Source: Uruburuella suis (lineage in GTDB: Bacteria > Pseudomonadota > Gammaproteobacteria > Burkholderiales > Neisseriaceae). Taken from it: DNA of 50,508 bases. This document shows, in pieces, positions 24,667-31,994 of the stretch. The notes under the pieces are model-generated. The model did not search any database and was not told where the DNA came from. It worked only from the letters and a program-made list of their open reading frames with translations. The position numbers were made by a program, and so were the translations under genes. The first letter of the stretch is position 1, and every line of letters starts with the position of its first letter. Where the stretch lies: positions 1 to 50,508 of the forward strand of contig NZ_SLXE01000020.1 in the NCBI RefSeq assembly GCF_004341385.1, read 5' to 3'.

Positions 24667-25698
24667 TTACGCTTTAAACGGCGTGACTTCCAAGCCGAAC
24701 ATCGCGCGAGCGGTGTTGAGCATTTGGCAGCTGAAGCCCCATTCGTTGTCATACCAGGAAAACACTTTCACCATATTGCCGCAAGTAACCTTGGTGAGGG
24801 TGCTGTCGAAATTGCTCGCTTCGGTGGTGTGGTTGAAATCCATAGACACCAACGGCAGCACGTTGAAGCCGAGCACGCCTTTCATTTCGCCCTCGGAAGC
24901 AGCTTTGAGCACCGCATTCACTTCGGCCACGCTGGTTTTGCGGCCGGCTTCGAAGCTCAAATCCACCAGCGACACATTAGTGGTGGGCACGCGGATGGCC
25001 AAGCCGTCGAGTTTGCCGTTGAGCTCGGGCAGCACCAAGCCCACGGCTTTGGCTGCGCCGGTTTTGGTGGGAATCATATTGTCCACACCGCTGCGGGCGC
25101 GGCGCAAATCTTTATGGCGCACATCGGTAACGGTTTGATCGTTGGTGAGCGAGTGGATGGTGGTCATCAGGCCTTTATTGATGCCGATGGCGTCGTTGAG
25201 GGCTTTGGCGATGGGCGCCAGGCTGTTGGTGGTGCAAGAAGCGTTGGAAATCACGGTCATGTCATCGGTGATAACGTTGTGGTTGACACCATATACCACG
25301 GTGGCATCCACATCGGCACCGCCGGGCGCAGAAATCAGCACTTTTTTCGCGCCTGATTCGAGATGTACATTGGCCGCGGCCTTGCTGGTGAATGCGCCGG
25401 TGCATTCCATCACCAAATCCACACCCAAAAGCGCCCACGGCAATTCGGCCGGATTGCGGGTGGAGAAAAAGGGGATTTTTTTACCGTTAATGATTAAATG
25501 ATTCTCATCGTGGCTCACATCCGCATTGAAGCGGCCGTGTATGGTGTCAAACTTGGTGAGGTGGGCATTGGTTTCGAGGCTGCCGCTGGCGTTTACCGCC
25601 ACGATATCGAGCTGTTTTTCCAATTTATAGTCGTAAATCGCGCGTAATATCTGGCGTCCGATGCGGCCATAGCCGTTGATGGCAACCTTAATGCCCAT
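24667..25698 (-). CDS. gap: Glyceraldehyde-3-phosphate dehydrogenase
   Basis: Type I GAPDH converts glyceraldehyde 3-phosphate, NAD(P) and phosphate to 1,3-bisphosphoglycerate. The 343-residue protein has the Rossmann motif INGYGRIGR, catalytic Cys155 in SNASCTTN and His182 in TTIHSLTND. The sequence is highly conserved, including KDLRRARSGVDNMIPT. I start at MGIKVAING after AAAGGA; a longer frame to 25776 crosses the presumed promoter. Neisserial relatives carry two GAPDH paralogues; which one this is cannot be decided here. Confidence 0.95.
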   Translation of the reverse strand: MGIKVAINGYGRIGRQILRAIYDYKLEKQLDIVAVNASGSLETNAHLTKFDTIHGRFNADVSHDENHLIINGKKIPFFSTRNPAELPWALLGVDLVMECTGAFTSKAAANVHLESGAKKVLISAPGGADVDATVVYGVNHNVITDDMTVISNASCTTNSLAPIAKALNDAIGINKGLMTTIHSLTNDQTVTDVRHKDLRRARSGVDNMIPTKTGAAKAVGLVLPELNGKLDGLAIRVPTTNVSLVDLSFEAGRKTSVAEVNAVLKAASEGEMKGVLGFNVLPLVSMDFNHTTEASNFDSTLTKVTCGNMVKVFSWYDNEWGFSCQMLNTARAMFGLEVTPFKA

Positions 25699-25764
25699 GT
25701 GTGAAATCCTTTGCTGAGTTTGTGTTGGAGAAAGCTGCCGAGCGGCCGCTTTTTGACAGGGCGG

Positions 25765-25795
25765 ATTATAGCGCAATGTAGTGTTGTGTAGTCAA
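25765..25795 (-). promoter_or_regulatory. Candidate gap promoter
   Basis: On the minus strand TTGACT (25790-25795) is followed by a perfect TATAAT (25765-25770) at 19-bp spacing, 67 bases upstream of the gap start. The spacing is longer than the preferred 17, so the -35 assignment is tentative. Confidence 0.5.
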
Positions 25796-26023
25796 GGTCA
25801 AATTACGGCCGACTACATCTTAATGATTGTGTGGATATTAAAAGCATACCGTTTATTTGTAAAAAATGCCGTTTATCTGCAATTGAGACTTGCAAAATCA
25901 TGTGAGATAGATATAATTATCTTCCCATCATATAACAGGGTAAACAATAACCCATATGATTAAAACGCAAATAGCATAAATATGCAGATGCCGAGGGGAA
26001 AAGGTATCGCATAAATTGATAAG

Positions 26024-26086
26024 ATGGCCAAACACATTACAGTTAAACGGTTTTCCCGCTCACAAGGGCGGCGGCGCTCAAGATAA
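26024..26086 (+). CDS. Candidate small ORF MAKHIT-1 (20 aa)
   Basis: ATG at 26024 opens 20 codons to TAA: MAKHITVKRFSRS followed by a basic QGRRRSR tail. A GAGGGGAAAAGG tract lies about 22 bases upstream, rather far for a ribosome site. The first six codons are identical in sequence to those of the ORF at 26158, with the same upstream AGGGGAAAAG. It could be a leader peptide, a small protein or the duplicated 5' end of a lost gene. Expression is unproven. Confidence 0.3.
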   Translation: MAKHITVKRFSRSQGRRRSR

Positions 26087-26130
26087 AAGGATGATAACGA
26101 AGGTAATCAAAAAACAGCAGATAAAAAAAA

Positions 26131-26161
26131 CCATCTATACCAAGGGGAAAAGTATAGATGG
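26131..26161. promoter_or_regulatory. Perfect 10-bp hairpin upstream of MAKHIT-2
   Basis: CCATCTATAC and GTATAGATGG are separated by 11 bases that contain AAGGGGAAAA. The loop holds the purine-rich ribosome-site candidate and the right arm contains the ATG of MAKHIT-2, so the stem could hide or expose translation start. It is not followed by a T run on the plus strand. Confidence 0.4.
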
Positions 26162-26235
26162 CCAAACACATTACGGGGAAAACGTCTTACTCACTTACTC
26201 ACTTCTCGCGAAGTAAGTGTTACTCAGATGGGTGA
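26158..26235 (+). CDS. Candidate small ORF MAKHIT-2 (25 aa)
   Basis: ATG at 26158 opens 25 codons to TGA: MAKHITGKTSYS and then LTHFSRSKCYSDG. AAGGGG lies 10 bases before ATG, a better ribosome site than for MAKHIT-1. The start codon lies in the right arm of a perfect hairpin, and the stop overlaps the next dyad GGGTGAA. It shares MAKHIT and FSRS with MAKHIT-1. No family is recognised and coding status is uncertain. Confidence 0.35.
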   Translation: MAKHITGKTSYSLTHFSRSKCYSDG

Positions 26236-26262
26236 ATTATATAATAGTTCACCCAAATGGGT
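26230..26262. promoter_or_regulatory. GGGTGAA/TTCACCC dyads
   Basis: GGGTGAA and TTCACCC (7-bp perfect arms, 11-base AT spacer TTATATAATAG) are followed by ACCC-AAAT-GGGT, which can pair with the same arm alternatively. The spacer holds a TATAAT-like hexamer. It may be an operator over a promoter or an alternative RNA stem. Confidence 0.35.
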
Positions 26263-26339
26263 GTTAAGATTTGTAAAGCGTTAATTTGTTAGATTATCTT
26301 ATTGATTATTAACAAAAATTATTTGATAATTATTTATCT

Positions 26340-27026
26340 TTAAGTTGGAAAAATAAACGTCCATTCGCCTGGGGCGAGATTTTGTGTGCTCCATTGGCCG
26401 AATTTTTCACGATGCAGCGCTTCCACACGGTTGCCGGCGGCGGCCACCATACGCTTGACCTGATGGTATTTGCCCTCGGTGATGGTGAGCAGCAAAGTGG
26501 TGGGGTTGGCAAGCTTAGCATCGGCTGCGCGCACGGTTTCGTTGTCGTCGTGCAGCAACACGCCGTTTTTTAAGGCTTGGCAAAAGGCTTCATCGGCCGG
26601 ATGCTTGAGGCTTACGCGGTAAAGTTTGGGCACTTTATGCTTGGGCGAGGTGGTGCGGTGGTTGAATTGGCCATCGTTGGTGATCAGCAGCACGCCGGTG
26701 GTGTCGGCATCGAGCCGGCCGATCGCCTGCATGTCGATGTTGCGCATGTGGTCGGGAAACAGGCTGAACACGCTCGGGTATTGTTGCGGTTTGTGCGAGG
26801 TTTCGTAGTTGGCCGGTTTGTTGAGCAGAATATAGAAATAGGGCAGCGGCACCACGGCAAACGGCTCGCCGTCGATTTTGAGCGTGCGGATGTCGGCCGG
26901 CTCGATATTTTCTTTAGGGCGGTTGTGTGTGCTGCCGTTGAGCGCCACGCAATCATTTTCAATCAGCCACAGGCATTGCTTGCGGCTGCCGATGCCTTGC
27001 GCTTGCAGATATTTTAAAAGTTGCAT
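26340..27026 (-). CDS. rsuA: rRNA small-subunit pseudouridine synthase RsuA-like
   Basis: A 228-residue pseudouridine synthase of the RsuA/RluB group, which in E. coli modifies U516 of 16S rRNA. An N-terminal S4-like domain (LLKYLQAQGIGSRKQCLWLI) precedes the catalytic domain. GRLDADTTGVLLITNDG contains the catalytic Asp106, and ITEGKYHQVKRMVAAAGNRVEALHR is near the end. RsuA is favoured over RluB/E/F by length and by the S4 domain, but the target base is inferred. No clear SD is seen before ATG. Confidence 0.85.
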   Translation of the reverse strand: MQLLKYLQAQGIGSRKQCLWLIENDCVALNGSTHNRPKENIEPADIRTLKIDGEPFAVVPLPYFYILLNKPANYETSHKPQQYPSVFSLFPDHMRNIDMQAIGRLDADTTGVLLITNDGQFNHRTTSPKHKVPKLYRVSLKHPADEAFCQALKNGVLLHDDNETVRAADAKLANPTTLLLTITEGKYHQVKRMVAAAGNRVEALHREKFGQWSTQNLAPGEWTFIFPT

Positions 27027-27041
27027 AAAAACAGATCAATA

Positions 27042-27080
27042 TTTTCAGACGGCCTATTGTAATGTAAGGCCGTCTGAAAA
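27042..27080. terminator. DUS inverted pair (reverse order) upstream of rsuA
   Basis: TTTTCAGACGGCCT precedes AGGCCGTCTGAAAA with 11 bases between. It lies between the HugZ-like gene terminator and rsuA. Confidence 0.55.
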
Positions 27081-27147
27081 GGTATGGGCAAAATGAAGAA
27101 GCCGGTTTCTTTTTTAACCGGTTTCTTTTTATAGTATGGAGAAGCAC

Positions 27148-27177
27148 AAAAAAAGTCGCCCCACACGAAGAGGGGCG
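27148..27177 (-). terminator. Rho-independent terminator of the HugZ-like gene
   Basis: On the minus strand CGCCCC, a 9-base loop and GGGGCG are followed within two bases by seven T residues. It lies 51 bases past the HugZ-like stop. It is unrelated to DUS, which is unusual in this window. Confidence 0.75.
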
Positions 27178-27227
27178 CAAAAGGAACACAAACCACTACC
27201 AAAAAGGTTTCCAAAAAGGTTTAAAAA

Positions 27228-27704
27228 TCAGGCATATTTCTCCATATCATAGCTTGCCGGATACAAAGCTTTCATCAAATCATGCGGTGAAAGCGCGAAA
27301 TCTCTGTTGTTGCGCAGGGTCAGGCGGCCTTGCTGCGGCGTGAGCTCGAGCAGGCAGGCTTCGGCGGCCTGATTCAGCGATTGTTTGGTTTGCTGCACGC
27401 GCCGTTGCAGGGCAGCGAGCGCGCGGCGGTAGATATTGCTTTTATGTTGGATGGTGCGGGCGCTGGCCACCCAGCTGATGCGGGCTTGCGCATCATCGGT
27501 TTCAATCAGCAAAATGCCGGTGCGCTTGTCGCACAGCGCCGCGCTTTGCGGCACCAACATATAATAACGGCCTTCAATCATGGCAAACACGGCATCGTGG
27601 ATTTCGGCCGCTTCATCATGCGGCACGGCCAAAAGCGAGCGGGCGGTGTGCTGATGCAGCCTTAAAATATCCAGAGAGACTTGCTGGAAAATGCTTTCGG
27701 GCAT
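27228..27704 (-). CDS. HugZ-like heme utilisation / PNPOx-fold protein
   Basis: A 158-residue protein with the split-barrel fold of pyridoxamine-phosphate-oxidase-like proteins. The order of motifs (ARSLLAVPHD, then GILLIETDDAQAR, and LELTPQQGRLTLRNN...LSPHDL at the end) parallels HugZ/HutZ heme-handling proteins. Those bind or degrade heme for iron release. It is divergent in sequence, and the family C-terminal heme-ligand loop is not obvious. A good Fur box overlaps its promoter, supporting an iron-related role. AAAGGAG precedes ATG. The assignment is moderate. Confidence 0.6.
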   Translation of the reverse strand: MPESIFQQVSLDILRLHQHTARSLLAVPHDEAAEIHDAVFAMIEGRYYMLVPQSAALCDKRTGILLIETDDAQARISWVASARTIQHKSNIYRRALAALQRRVQQTKQSLNQAAEACLLELTPQQGRLTLRNNRDFALSPHDLMKALYPASYDMEKYA

Positions 27705-27771
27705 GTCGTGCTCCTTTGCGGGTGTTTGTGTTGAAGCGTTGGATGCATCATAAGCAAGATAAGCAATATTT

Positions 27772-27804
27772 GCAAATGATAATTGTTATTATTTTAAAAT
27801 ACAA
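27772..27804 (-). promoter_or_regulatory. Fur-boxed promoter of the HugZ-like gene
   Basis: On the minus strand TTGTAT (27799-27804), a 17-bp spacer and TATCAT (27776-27781) form a reasonable sigma-70 promoter 72 bases upstream of the start. The plus-strand 27772-27790, GCAAATGATAATTGTTATT, matches 14 of 19 positions of the Fur consensus GATAATGATAATCATTATC and covers the -10 element. Iron-dependent repression by Fur is therefore expected. Confidence 0.65.
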
Positions 27805-27885
27805 TTTTAAGTTTATGTTTTAAATCAAAATAAATTTTCAAAAACTTAAATAATTTTGTCGATGTAAAGGGAAGTTTTGTTTTAA

Positions 27886-27918
27886 AGAGGCCGTCTGAAA
27901 ACCTTTCAGACGGCCTCT
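27886..27918. terminator. Orphan DUS inverted pair
   Basis: AGAGGCCGTCTGAAA and its reverse complement lie between the divergent HugZ-like and dnaQ genes. No gene ends here, so it may serve only DNA uptake. Confidence 0.45.
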
Positions 27919-27958
27919 GTATCGGATTTCAAGTATAACACTTGGAAAATGAAAGATT

Positions 27959-28004
27959 GTCTGCGGCTTGCCGCTTGTTGTCTTACTTTTGAGATTCGAT
28001 ATTC
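27959..28004. repeat. Decayed fragment of element C
   Basis: TGTCTGCGGCTTGCCGC, then CTTGTTGTCTTACTTTTGAG and GATATT align with the right half of element C at 31184-31287 (TGTCTGCGGCTCGCCGCC, TTAGCTTACTTTTTTGAA, GGTATT), with several changes. Confidence 0.5.
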
Positions 28005-28150
28005 GCTATAAACAACTTGCTGAAATGCCGAGCCCGGGCGGCTTGCCCACTCATCAATATCCATCGCTGCATCGGTGGCAGAGCAGTGTTTGCTTTTTAC
28101 TTTGCTCCCGGCTTTTAGTATGATGCGGCTGAACTTCAAGAAAGCCAGCC

Positions 28151-28876
28151 ATGAGCCCCTCACGCCAAATTATTCTCGATACCGAAACCACCGGCCTCTA
28201 CCCCGGCAGCGGCGACCGCATTGTCGAATTCGCCGGCCTGGAAATGGTCAACCGCCATCTCACCGAGCAAAATCTGCATCTTTATATGCACCCCGAGCGC
28301 GATATGCCCGAAGAGGCCGCTGCCGTGCACGGCCTCACCATTAAGGTGCTGGAAGAAAAAAATGCGCCCGTGTTTGCCAAAGTGGGGCGGGAAATTGCCG
28401 ATTTTCTGCGCGGTGCCGAATTGATTATCCACAATGCCAAGTTTGACGTGGGCTTTTTAAACATGGAATTCGAGCGCATGGGCTTGCCCACGGTGGAAGC
28501 CTTGGGCTGCAAAATCACCGACACGCTGGCGATGGCGCGCGCGATGTTTCCCGGCCAAAAAGTCAGCCTTGATGCCTTGTGCAGCCGCTTTGAAATCGAT
28601 CGCAGCAAGCGCGTGTATCACGGCGCATTAATCGACTGCGAGCTTTTGGGCGAAGTGTATTTGGCGATGACGCGCGGCCAGTTCAGCCTGGCCGATAGCT
28701 TTGCCGAATCGGCCGCCGAAGCGGCGGTGAGCCGGCAGCCGCGCCCGGCGGTTTTGAAAGTGATTCGCGCCGAAGCGGCGGAAATAGCTGAGCACGAAGC
28801 TTATCTTGATGCGCTCGACAAAGCCGGCGGCGGCCCTTGCGCTTGGCGGGCGCACGCTGGCGGAGAAAGTGCATGA
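28151..28876 (+). CDS. dnaQ: DNA polymerase III epsilon subunit
   Basis: The 3'-5' proofreading exonuclease of the replicase, 241 residues, DEDDh family. Exo I is LDTETTG (Asp10, Glu12), Exo II is HNAKFDVGFLNMEF (Asp99) and Exo III is HGALIDCELL (His157, Asp162). The C-terminal polymerase-binding tail is present. The stop overlaps the ispD start by four bases (ATGA), so the two are translationally coupled. Confidence 0.94.
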   Translation: MSPSRQIILDTETTGLYPGSGDRIVEFAGLEMVNRHLTEQNLHLYMHPERDMPEEAAAVHGLTIKVLEEKNAPVFAKVGREIADFLRGAELIIHNAKFDVGFLNMEFERMGLPTVEALGCKITDTLAMARAMFPGQKVSLDALCSRFEIDRSKRVYHGALIDCELLGEVYLAMTRGQFSLADSFAESAAEAAVSRQPRPAVLKVIRAEAAEIAEHEAYLDALDKAGGGPCAWRAHAGGESA

Positions 28877-29571
28877 GCCGCCATATTGCGCTGATTCCCG
28901 CCGCCGGCGTGGGCGCGCGCTTCGGTGCGGGCAAGCCCAAACAATATGTGGAAATCAACGGCCAAACCGTGTTGCAACACACGCTGGCTGTTTTTTTGGC
29001 GCATGCGCAGATTGACCATATCGCCGTGGTGCTCTCGCCTGAAGACAATTTTTTTCAGACGGCCTCAAATCATAAGCTCAGCGTGTTGAAATGCGGCGGC
29101 GAAACCCGCGCCGAAACCGTGCGCAACGGCTTGGCTGCTTTGCTGCAACAAGGCTTGGCCGCGCCGCACGACAATATTTTGGTGCACGATGCCGCCCGCT
29201 GCTGCCTGCCGCCCGAAGCGCTGAGCCGCCTGATTCAAGAAGCGGGCGGCCAAGCCGAAGGCGGCATATTGGCTGTGCCCGTGGCCGACACGCTCAAACG
29301 TGCCGACGCGGCGCAGCATATCGGCGCCACCGTGGCGCGCGCCGGCTTGTGGCAGGCGCAAACGCCGCAGCTTTTTCAGGCGGCCTTGCTGCAACGCGCG
29401 CTTGATGTGGGCGATTTGAGCGCCATCACCGATGAAGCAAGTGCGGTGGAAGCGTTGGGCGTGCAACCGCTGCTGGTGCAGGGCGACAGCCGCAATTTAA
29501 AGCTTACGTTGCCGCAAGACGAATATATCGTGCGGCTGTTGCTGGCAGACAAATCACATGCGCCGGTGTGA
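28873..29571 (+). CDS. ispD: 2-C-methyl-D-erythritol 4-phosphate cytidylyltransferase
   Basis: IspD transfers CMP to MEP in the non-mevalonate isoprenoid pathway. The 232-residue protein begins with the nucleotide-binding motif PAAGVGARFGAGKPKQY. Later come VHDAARCCLP and ITDEASAVEALG. A DUS (TTTCAGACGGCCT, near 29052) lies within the coding frame and translates as FQTA in a variable surface loop. I start at MSRHIAL, overlapping dnaQ by four bases. ispF lies 280 bp downstream instead of being fused or adjoining. Confidence 0.93.
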   Translation: MSRHIALIPAAGVGARFGAGKPKQYVEINGQTVLQHTLAVFLAHAQIDHIAVVLSPEDNFFQTASNHKLSVLKCGGETRAETVRNGLAALLQQGLAAPHDNILVHDAARCCLPPEALSRLIQEAGGQAEGGILAVPVADTLKRADAAQHIGATVARAGLWQAQTPQLFQAALLQRALDVGDLSAITDEASAVEALGVQPLLVQGDSRNLKLTLPQDEYIVRLLLADKSHAPV

Positions 29572-29653
29572 TTTCAGACGGCCTATCGTGAAATCAAAGA
29601 AAAACGGATACAAAAATAAGAAGTCTCAAATCGTGTGTAGAGGGTGTGCGCAG

Positions 29654-29689
29654 CCACGCACGCGTTTCAATCGGCTTCTGCGTGCGTGG
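29654..29689. other. Perfect 10-bp inverted repeat between ispD and ispF
   Basis: CCACGCACGC and GCGTGCGTGG flank a 16-base spacer within the 280-bp ispD-ispF gap (29572-29851). The gap otherwise holds a single DUS on each side. No T run follows either arm, so it is not a typical terminator. It may be a protein-binding dyad or an RNA stem. Confidence 0.4.
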
Positions 29690-29851
29690 TTGAACCGCAC
29701 ATTCTGCGCCGGTCTGTGTTAGTTTTCATTCATTCCCTATACATACATGCCGAATCAACCATTAAACCATTAAACAAATACTTGCTTTTCAGATGGTCTC
29801 CAATTCACCAAAGGCCGTCTGAAAAACCAATCAATTAATTAAGGAAACACC

Positions 29852-30331
29852 ATGAATATCCGTGTCGGGCAAGGCTATGATGTGCACCAATTGGTGGCCG
29901 GGCGGCCGCTGATTTTGGGCGGCGTGACTATTCCGTTTGAAAAAGGGCTGCTCGGCCATTCCGATGCCGATGCGCTTTTGCACGCGATTACCGATGCGCT
30001 TTTGGGCGCGGCAGGCTTAGGCGACATCGGCAGCCATTTTCCCGATACCGCCGCCGAATTCAAAGATGCCGACAGCCGCGTGCTGCTGCGCGCCGCTTAT
30101 CAAAGCGTGCAGGCGGCGGGCTGGCAGGCGGTGAATGTCGACACCACCATTATTGCGCAAGCGCCCAAGCTCGCGCCGCACATTGCCGCCATGCGCGCCA
30201 ATATTGCCGCTGATTTGGGGCTGCCGCTGCAATCGGTGAATATTAAAGGCAAAACCAACGAGAAACTCGGCTATTTGGGGCGGCAGGAAGGCATAGAAGC
30301 GCAGGCAGCGGTGTTGTTGCAGGCCGTCTGA
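29852..30331 (+). CDS. ispF: 2-C-methyl-D-erythritol 2,4-cyclodiphosphate synthase
   Basis: IspF cyclises CDP-ME phosphate to MEcPP in isoprenoid precursor synthesis. At 159 residues it has standard length. Metal ligands are Asp10, His12 (GYDVHQL) and His44 (HSDADALLHAITDALLG). The trimer-forming SVNIKGKTNEKLGYLGRQEGI is intact. AAGGAAA precedes ATG. The stop codon is the TGA inside a DUS (GCCGTCTGAA), so the last residues (QAV) are dictated by the uptake sequence. Confidence 0.95.
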   Translation: MNIRVGQGYDVHQLVAGRPLILGGVTIPFEKGLLGHSDADALLHAITDALLGAAGLGDIGSHFPDTAAEFKDADSRVLLRAAYQSVQAAGWQAVNVDTTIIAQAPKLAPHIAAMRANIAADLGLPLQSVNIKGKTNEKLGYLGRQEGIEAQAAVLLQAV

Positions 30332-30448
30332 AAACTGCTGCGCGGTATGTCAAAAAGTGTTAGCATAACAGCTGTAAAATGATATCCGGCAGTGCAAACA
30401 GCAAGCAGTGTTGATTATTTTTTGGAAAAAGAAGAGGAACTTCCCATC

Positions 30449-31114
30449 ATGCTATCTCAAGAACAATTAAAGCGTTTGGCGGCCGAAAAAGCCGTGGAAT
30501 TCGTGCCCGATAATGAATACATCGGCATCGGCACCGGCAGCACCGTGAATGAATTCATCAAAGCCTTGGCCGTGAGCGGTAAGCACATCAAAGGCGCGGT
30601 GTCTACCTCTAAAGCCACTTCGGAATTGCTGGCCCAAGTGGGCATTCCCGAAGTGCAGCTCAACGAAGTGTCGCGCTTGGCGGTGTATGTGGATGGTGCT
30701 GATGAAGTGAACCATTCGCTGCAAATGATCAAAGGCGGCGGCGGCGCGCATTTGAATGAGAAAATCGTGGCCAATGTGTCGGATACTTTCGTGTGCATCG
30801 CCGATGAGAGCAAATATGTGTCGCGCTTGGGCAAATTTCCGCTGCCGGTGGAAGTGATTCCGATGGCGCGCTCGATGGTGTCGCGCAAGCTCGTGGCCAT
30901 GGGCGGCCAGCCTGAATTGCGCGTGGGCTTTATCACGTTTAACGGCCATCAGATTGTGGATGTGCACGATATGGATTTGTCGCGCCCGATCACTTCTGAA
31001 GATGCCATCAATAAAATTCCCGGCGTGGTGGAAAACGGTTTGTTCGCCCACAATGCCGCCGATGTGTTGGTGTTGGCCAAGCAGAGCGGCGTGGAAGTGA
31101 TTTACCCGAATTAA
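30449..31114 (+). CDS. rpiA: Ribose-5-phosphate isomerase A
   Basis: RpiA interconverts ribose 5-phosphate and ribulose 5-phosphate in the pentose phosphate pathway. The 221-residue protein has GIGTGSTVNEFIKAL near 27, DGADEVNHSL near 85 and KGGGGAHLNEKIVA near 98, which supply substrate and catalytic residues. I start at MLSQEQLKRL after GAAGAGGAA. A longer frame from 30392 is unlikely. It is a single gene with its own DUS-like terminator. Confidence 0.95.
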   Translation: MLSQEQLKRLAAEKAVEFVPDNEYIGIGTGSTVNEFIKALAVSGKHIKGAVSTSKATSELLAQVGIPEVQLNEVSRLAVYVDGADEVNHSLQMIKGGGGAHLNEKIVANVSDTFVCIADESKYVSRLGKFPLPVEVIPMARSMVSRKLVAMGGQPELRVGFITFNGHQIVDVHDMDLSRPITSEDAINKIPGVVENGLFAHNAADVLVLAKQSGVEVIYPN

Positions 31115-31129
31115 TGTTCCGTTTGTCGG

Positions 31130-31163
31130 CAAGGCCGTCTGAAAAGGCTTTCAGGCGGCCTTG
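31130..31163. terminator. DUS pair after rpiA (one arm changed)
   Basis: CAAGGCCGTCTGAAA pairs with TTTCAGGCGGCCTTG. The right arm has one base change from DUS (GGCGG for GACGG) that still allows a G-T pair. It lies 15 bases past rpiA. Confidence 0.75.
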
Positions 31164-31183
31164 TTTGTTGAAAAAATAAATTT

Positions 31184-31287
31184 ATACCAATCCAAAAAAA
31201 TAACCTAACTTCGTTGTCTCGCCTTGCCGTACTCGTTGTACTGTCTGCGGCTCGCCGCCTTGTTAGCTTACTTTTTTGAATTGGTAT
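31184..31287. repeat. Element C, copy 1 (104 bp, uninterrupted)
   Basis: ATACCAATCCAAAAAAATAA and the end TTTTTTGAATTGGTAT form terminal inverted repeats of about 26 bp with about three mismatches. The interior reads TCGTTGTCTCGCCTTGCCGT, ACTCGTTGTACTGTC and GCGGCTCGCCGCC. It serves as the empty-site reference for the interrupted copy at 46440-46692. It ends 16 bases before the SNase start. Confidence 0.75.
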
Positions 31288-31303
31288 TAAACGCATTGTG
31301 TTG

Positions 31304-31888
31304 ATGAAATATTTACTGGCACTTTTAGCCGCCGTAGCGGCCTTTGCCGCCCATTTGGGTTATGCCGAGAGCAGCGCTTGGTTGCAGCAGGGCGCGCAAT
31401 GGCTGCGGCAAGCGGAAACCGCTGCGCCCGCGCCAAGCGCCGCGCACTTTCAGGCGCGCGTTACCGCTGTGCACGATGGCGACAGCGTGCGCGCCACCGA
31501 CCGCCACGGGCAGCGGCATAAAATCCGCCTGGCCTATATCGATGCGCCCGAGTTGCAGCAGGCGCACGGCATGGCCGCCCGCGATGCCTTGCGCCGCCTG
31601 ATAGACGGGCAGCAGGTGGAGGTTGCGGTGTTGGACACCGACCAATACGGGCGTGAAGTGGCGCAAATCCGCCTGCACGGGCGCGACATCAATCTGGCGC
31701 AAATCGAAGAGGGGCATGCTTGGCATTATGTGTCGATTGCCAAGCGGCGGCAGGATAAAGCCGATTTCGCCGCCTACAGCCGCGCCGAAGCCGGTGCACG
31801 CAGCAGCCGCTTTGGCCTGTGGCGCGCCCAAAGCCCGCAAGCGCCGTGGGCCTACCGCAAAGCGCAAAGCGCTGAGCAGGTGCAATGA
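31304..31888 (+). CDS. Thermonuclease-family (SNase-like) secreted nuclease
   Basis: A 194-residue protein with an N-terminal hydrophobic signal (MKYLLALLAAVAAFAAHLGYAES), so it is probably periplasmic or secreted. The SNase/Nuc domain shows AVHDGDSVRATD, HKIRLAYIDAPEL, DTDQYGREVAQI and INLAQIEEGHAWHY. These carry the calcium-binding Asp and catalytic Arg positions of staphylococcal nuclease-like enzymes. I use ATG at 31304; GTG and TTG codons just upstream are alternatives. No clear SD is visible, perhaps because element C adjoins the start. Confidence 0.85.
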   Translation: MKYLLALLAAVAAFAAHLGYAESSAWLQQGAQWLRQAETAAPAPSAAHFQARVTAVHDGDSVRATDRHGQRHKIRLAYIDAPELQQAHGMAARDALRRLIDGQQVEVAVLDTDQYGREVAQIRLHGRDINLAQIEEGHAWHYVSIAKRRQDKADFAAYSRAEAGARSSRFGLWRAQSPQAPWAYRKAQSAEQVQ

Positions 31889-31994
31889 GCCGCTGGCCGT
31901 CTGAAAACTTTGTGCCGAGATAAAAGCCGTTTATCGCGCCGGCCGGATTTTGCGGGTAAAATCCGCTTCATATTTCAACACAAACCCTATTGTT

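Larger units (their letters stand above)
25796..26339. other. AT-rich intergenic island between gap and rsuA
   Basis: This stretch of over 540 bases is clearly more AT-rich than its surroundings and carries no long credible gene and no DUS. It holds two related small ORFs starting MAKHIT (26024 and 26158), a perfect 10-bp hairpin at 26131-26161 and GGGTGAA/TTCACCC dyads at 26230-26262. An AT tract follows to 26339. A 60-residue frame at 25781-25963 has no ribosome site or family and is not called. Confidence 0.6.

Noticed and set aside
25781..25963. Frame of 60 codons upstream of gap
   Set aside because: It overlaps the gap promoter, lacks a ribosome site and has no recognisable feature.
26016..26216. 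Frame of 66 codons in the AT-rich island
   Set aside because: It lies in another frame than the MAKHIT starts, reads through both repeats and the hairpin, and has no SD; I consider MAKHIT-1 and -2 the better readings, though also uncertain.
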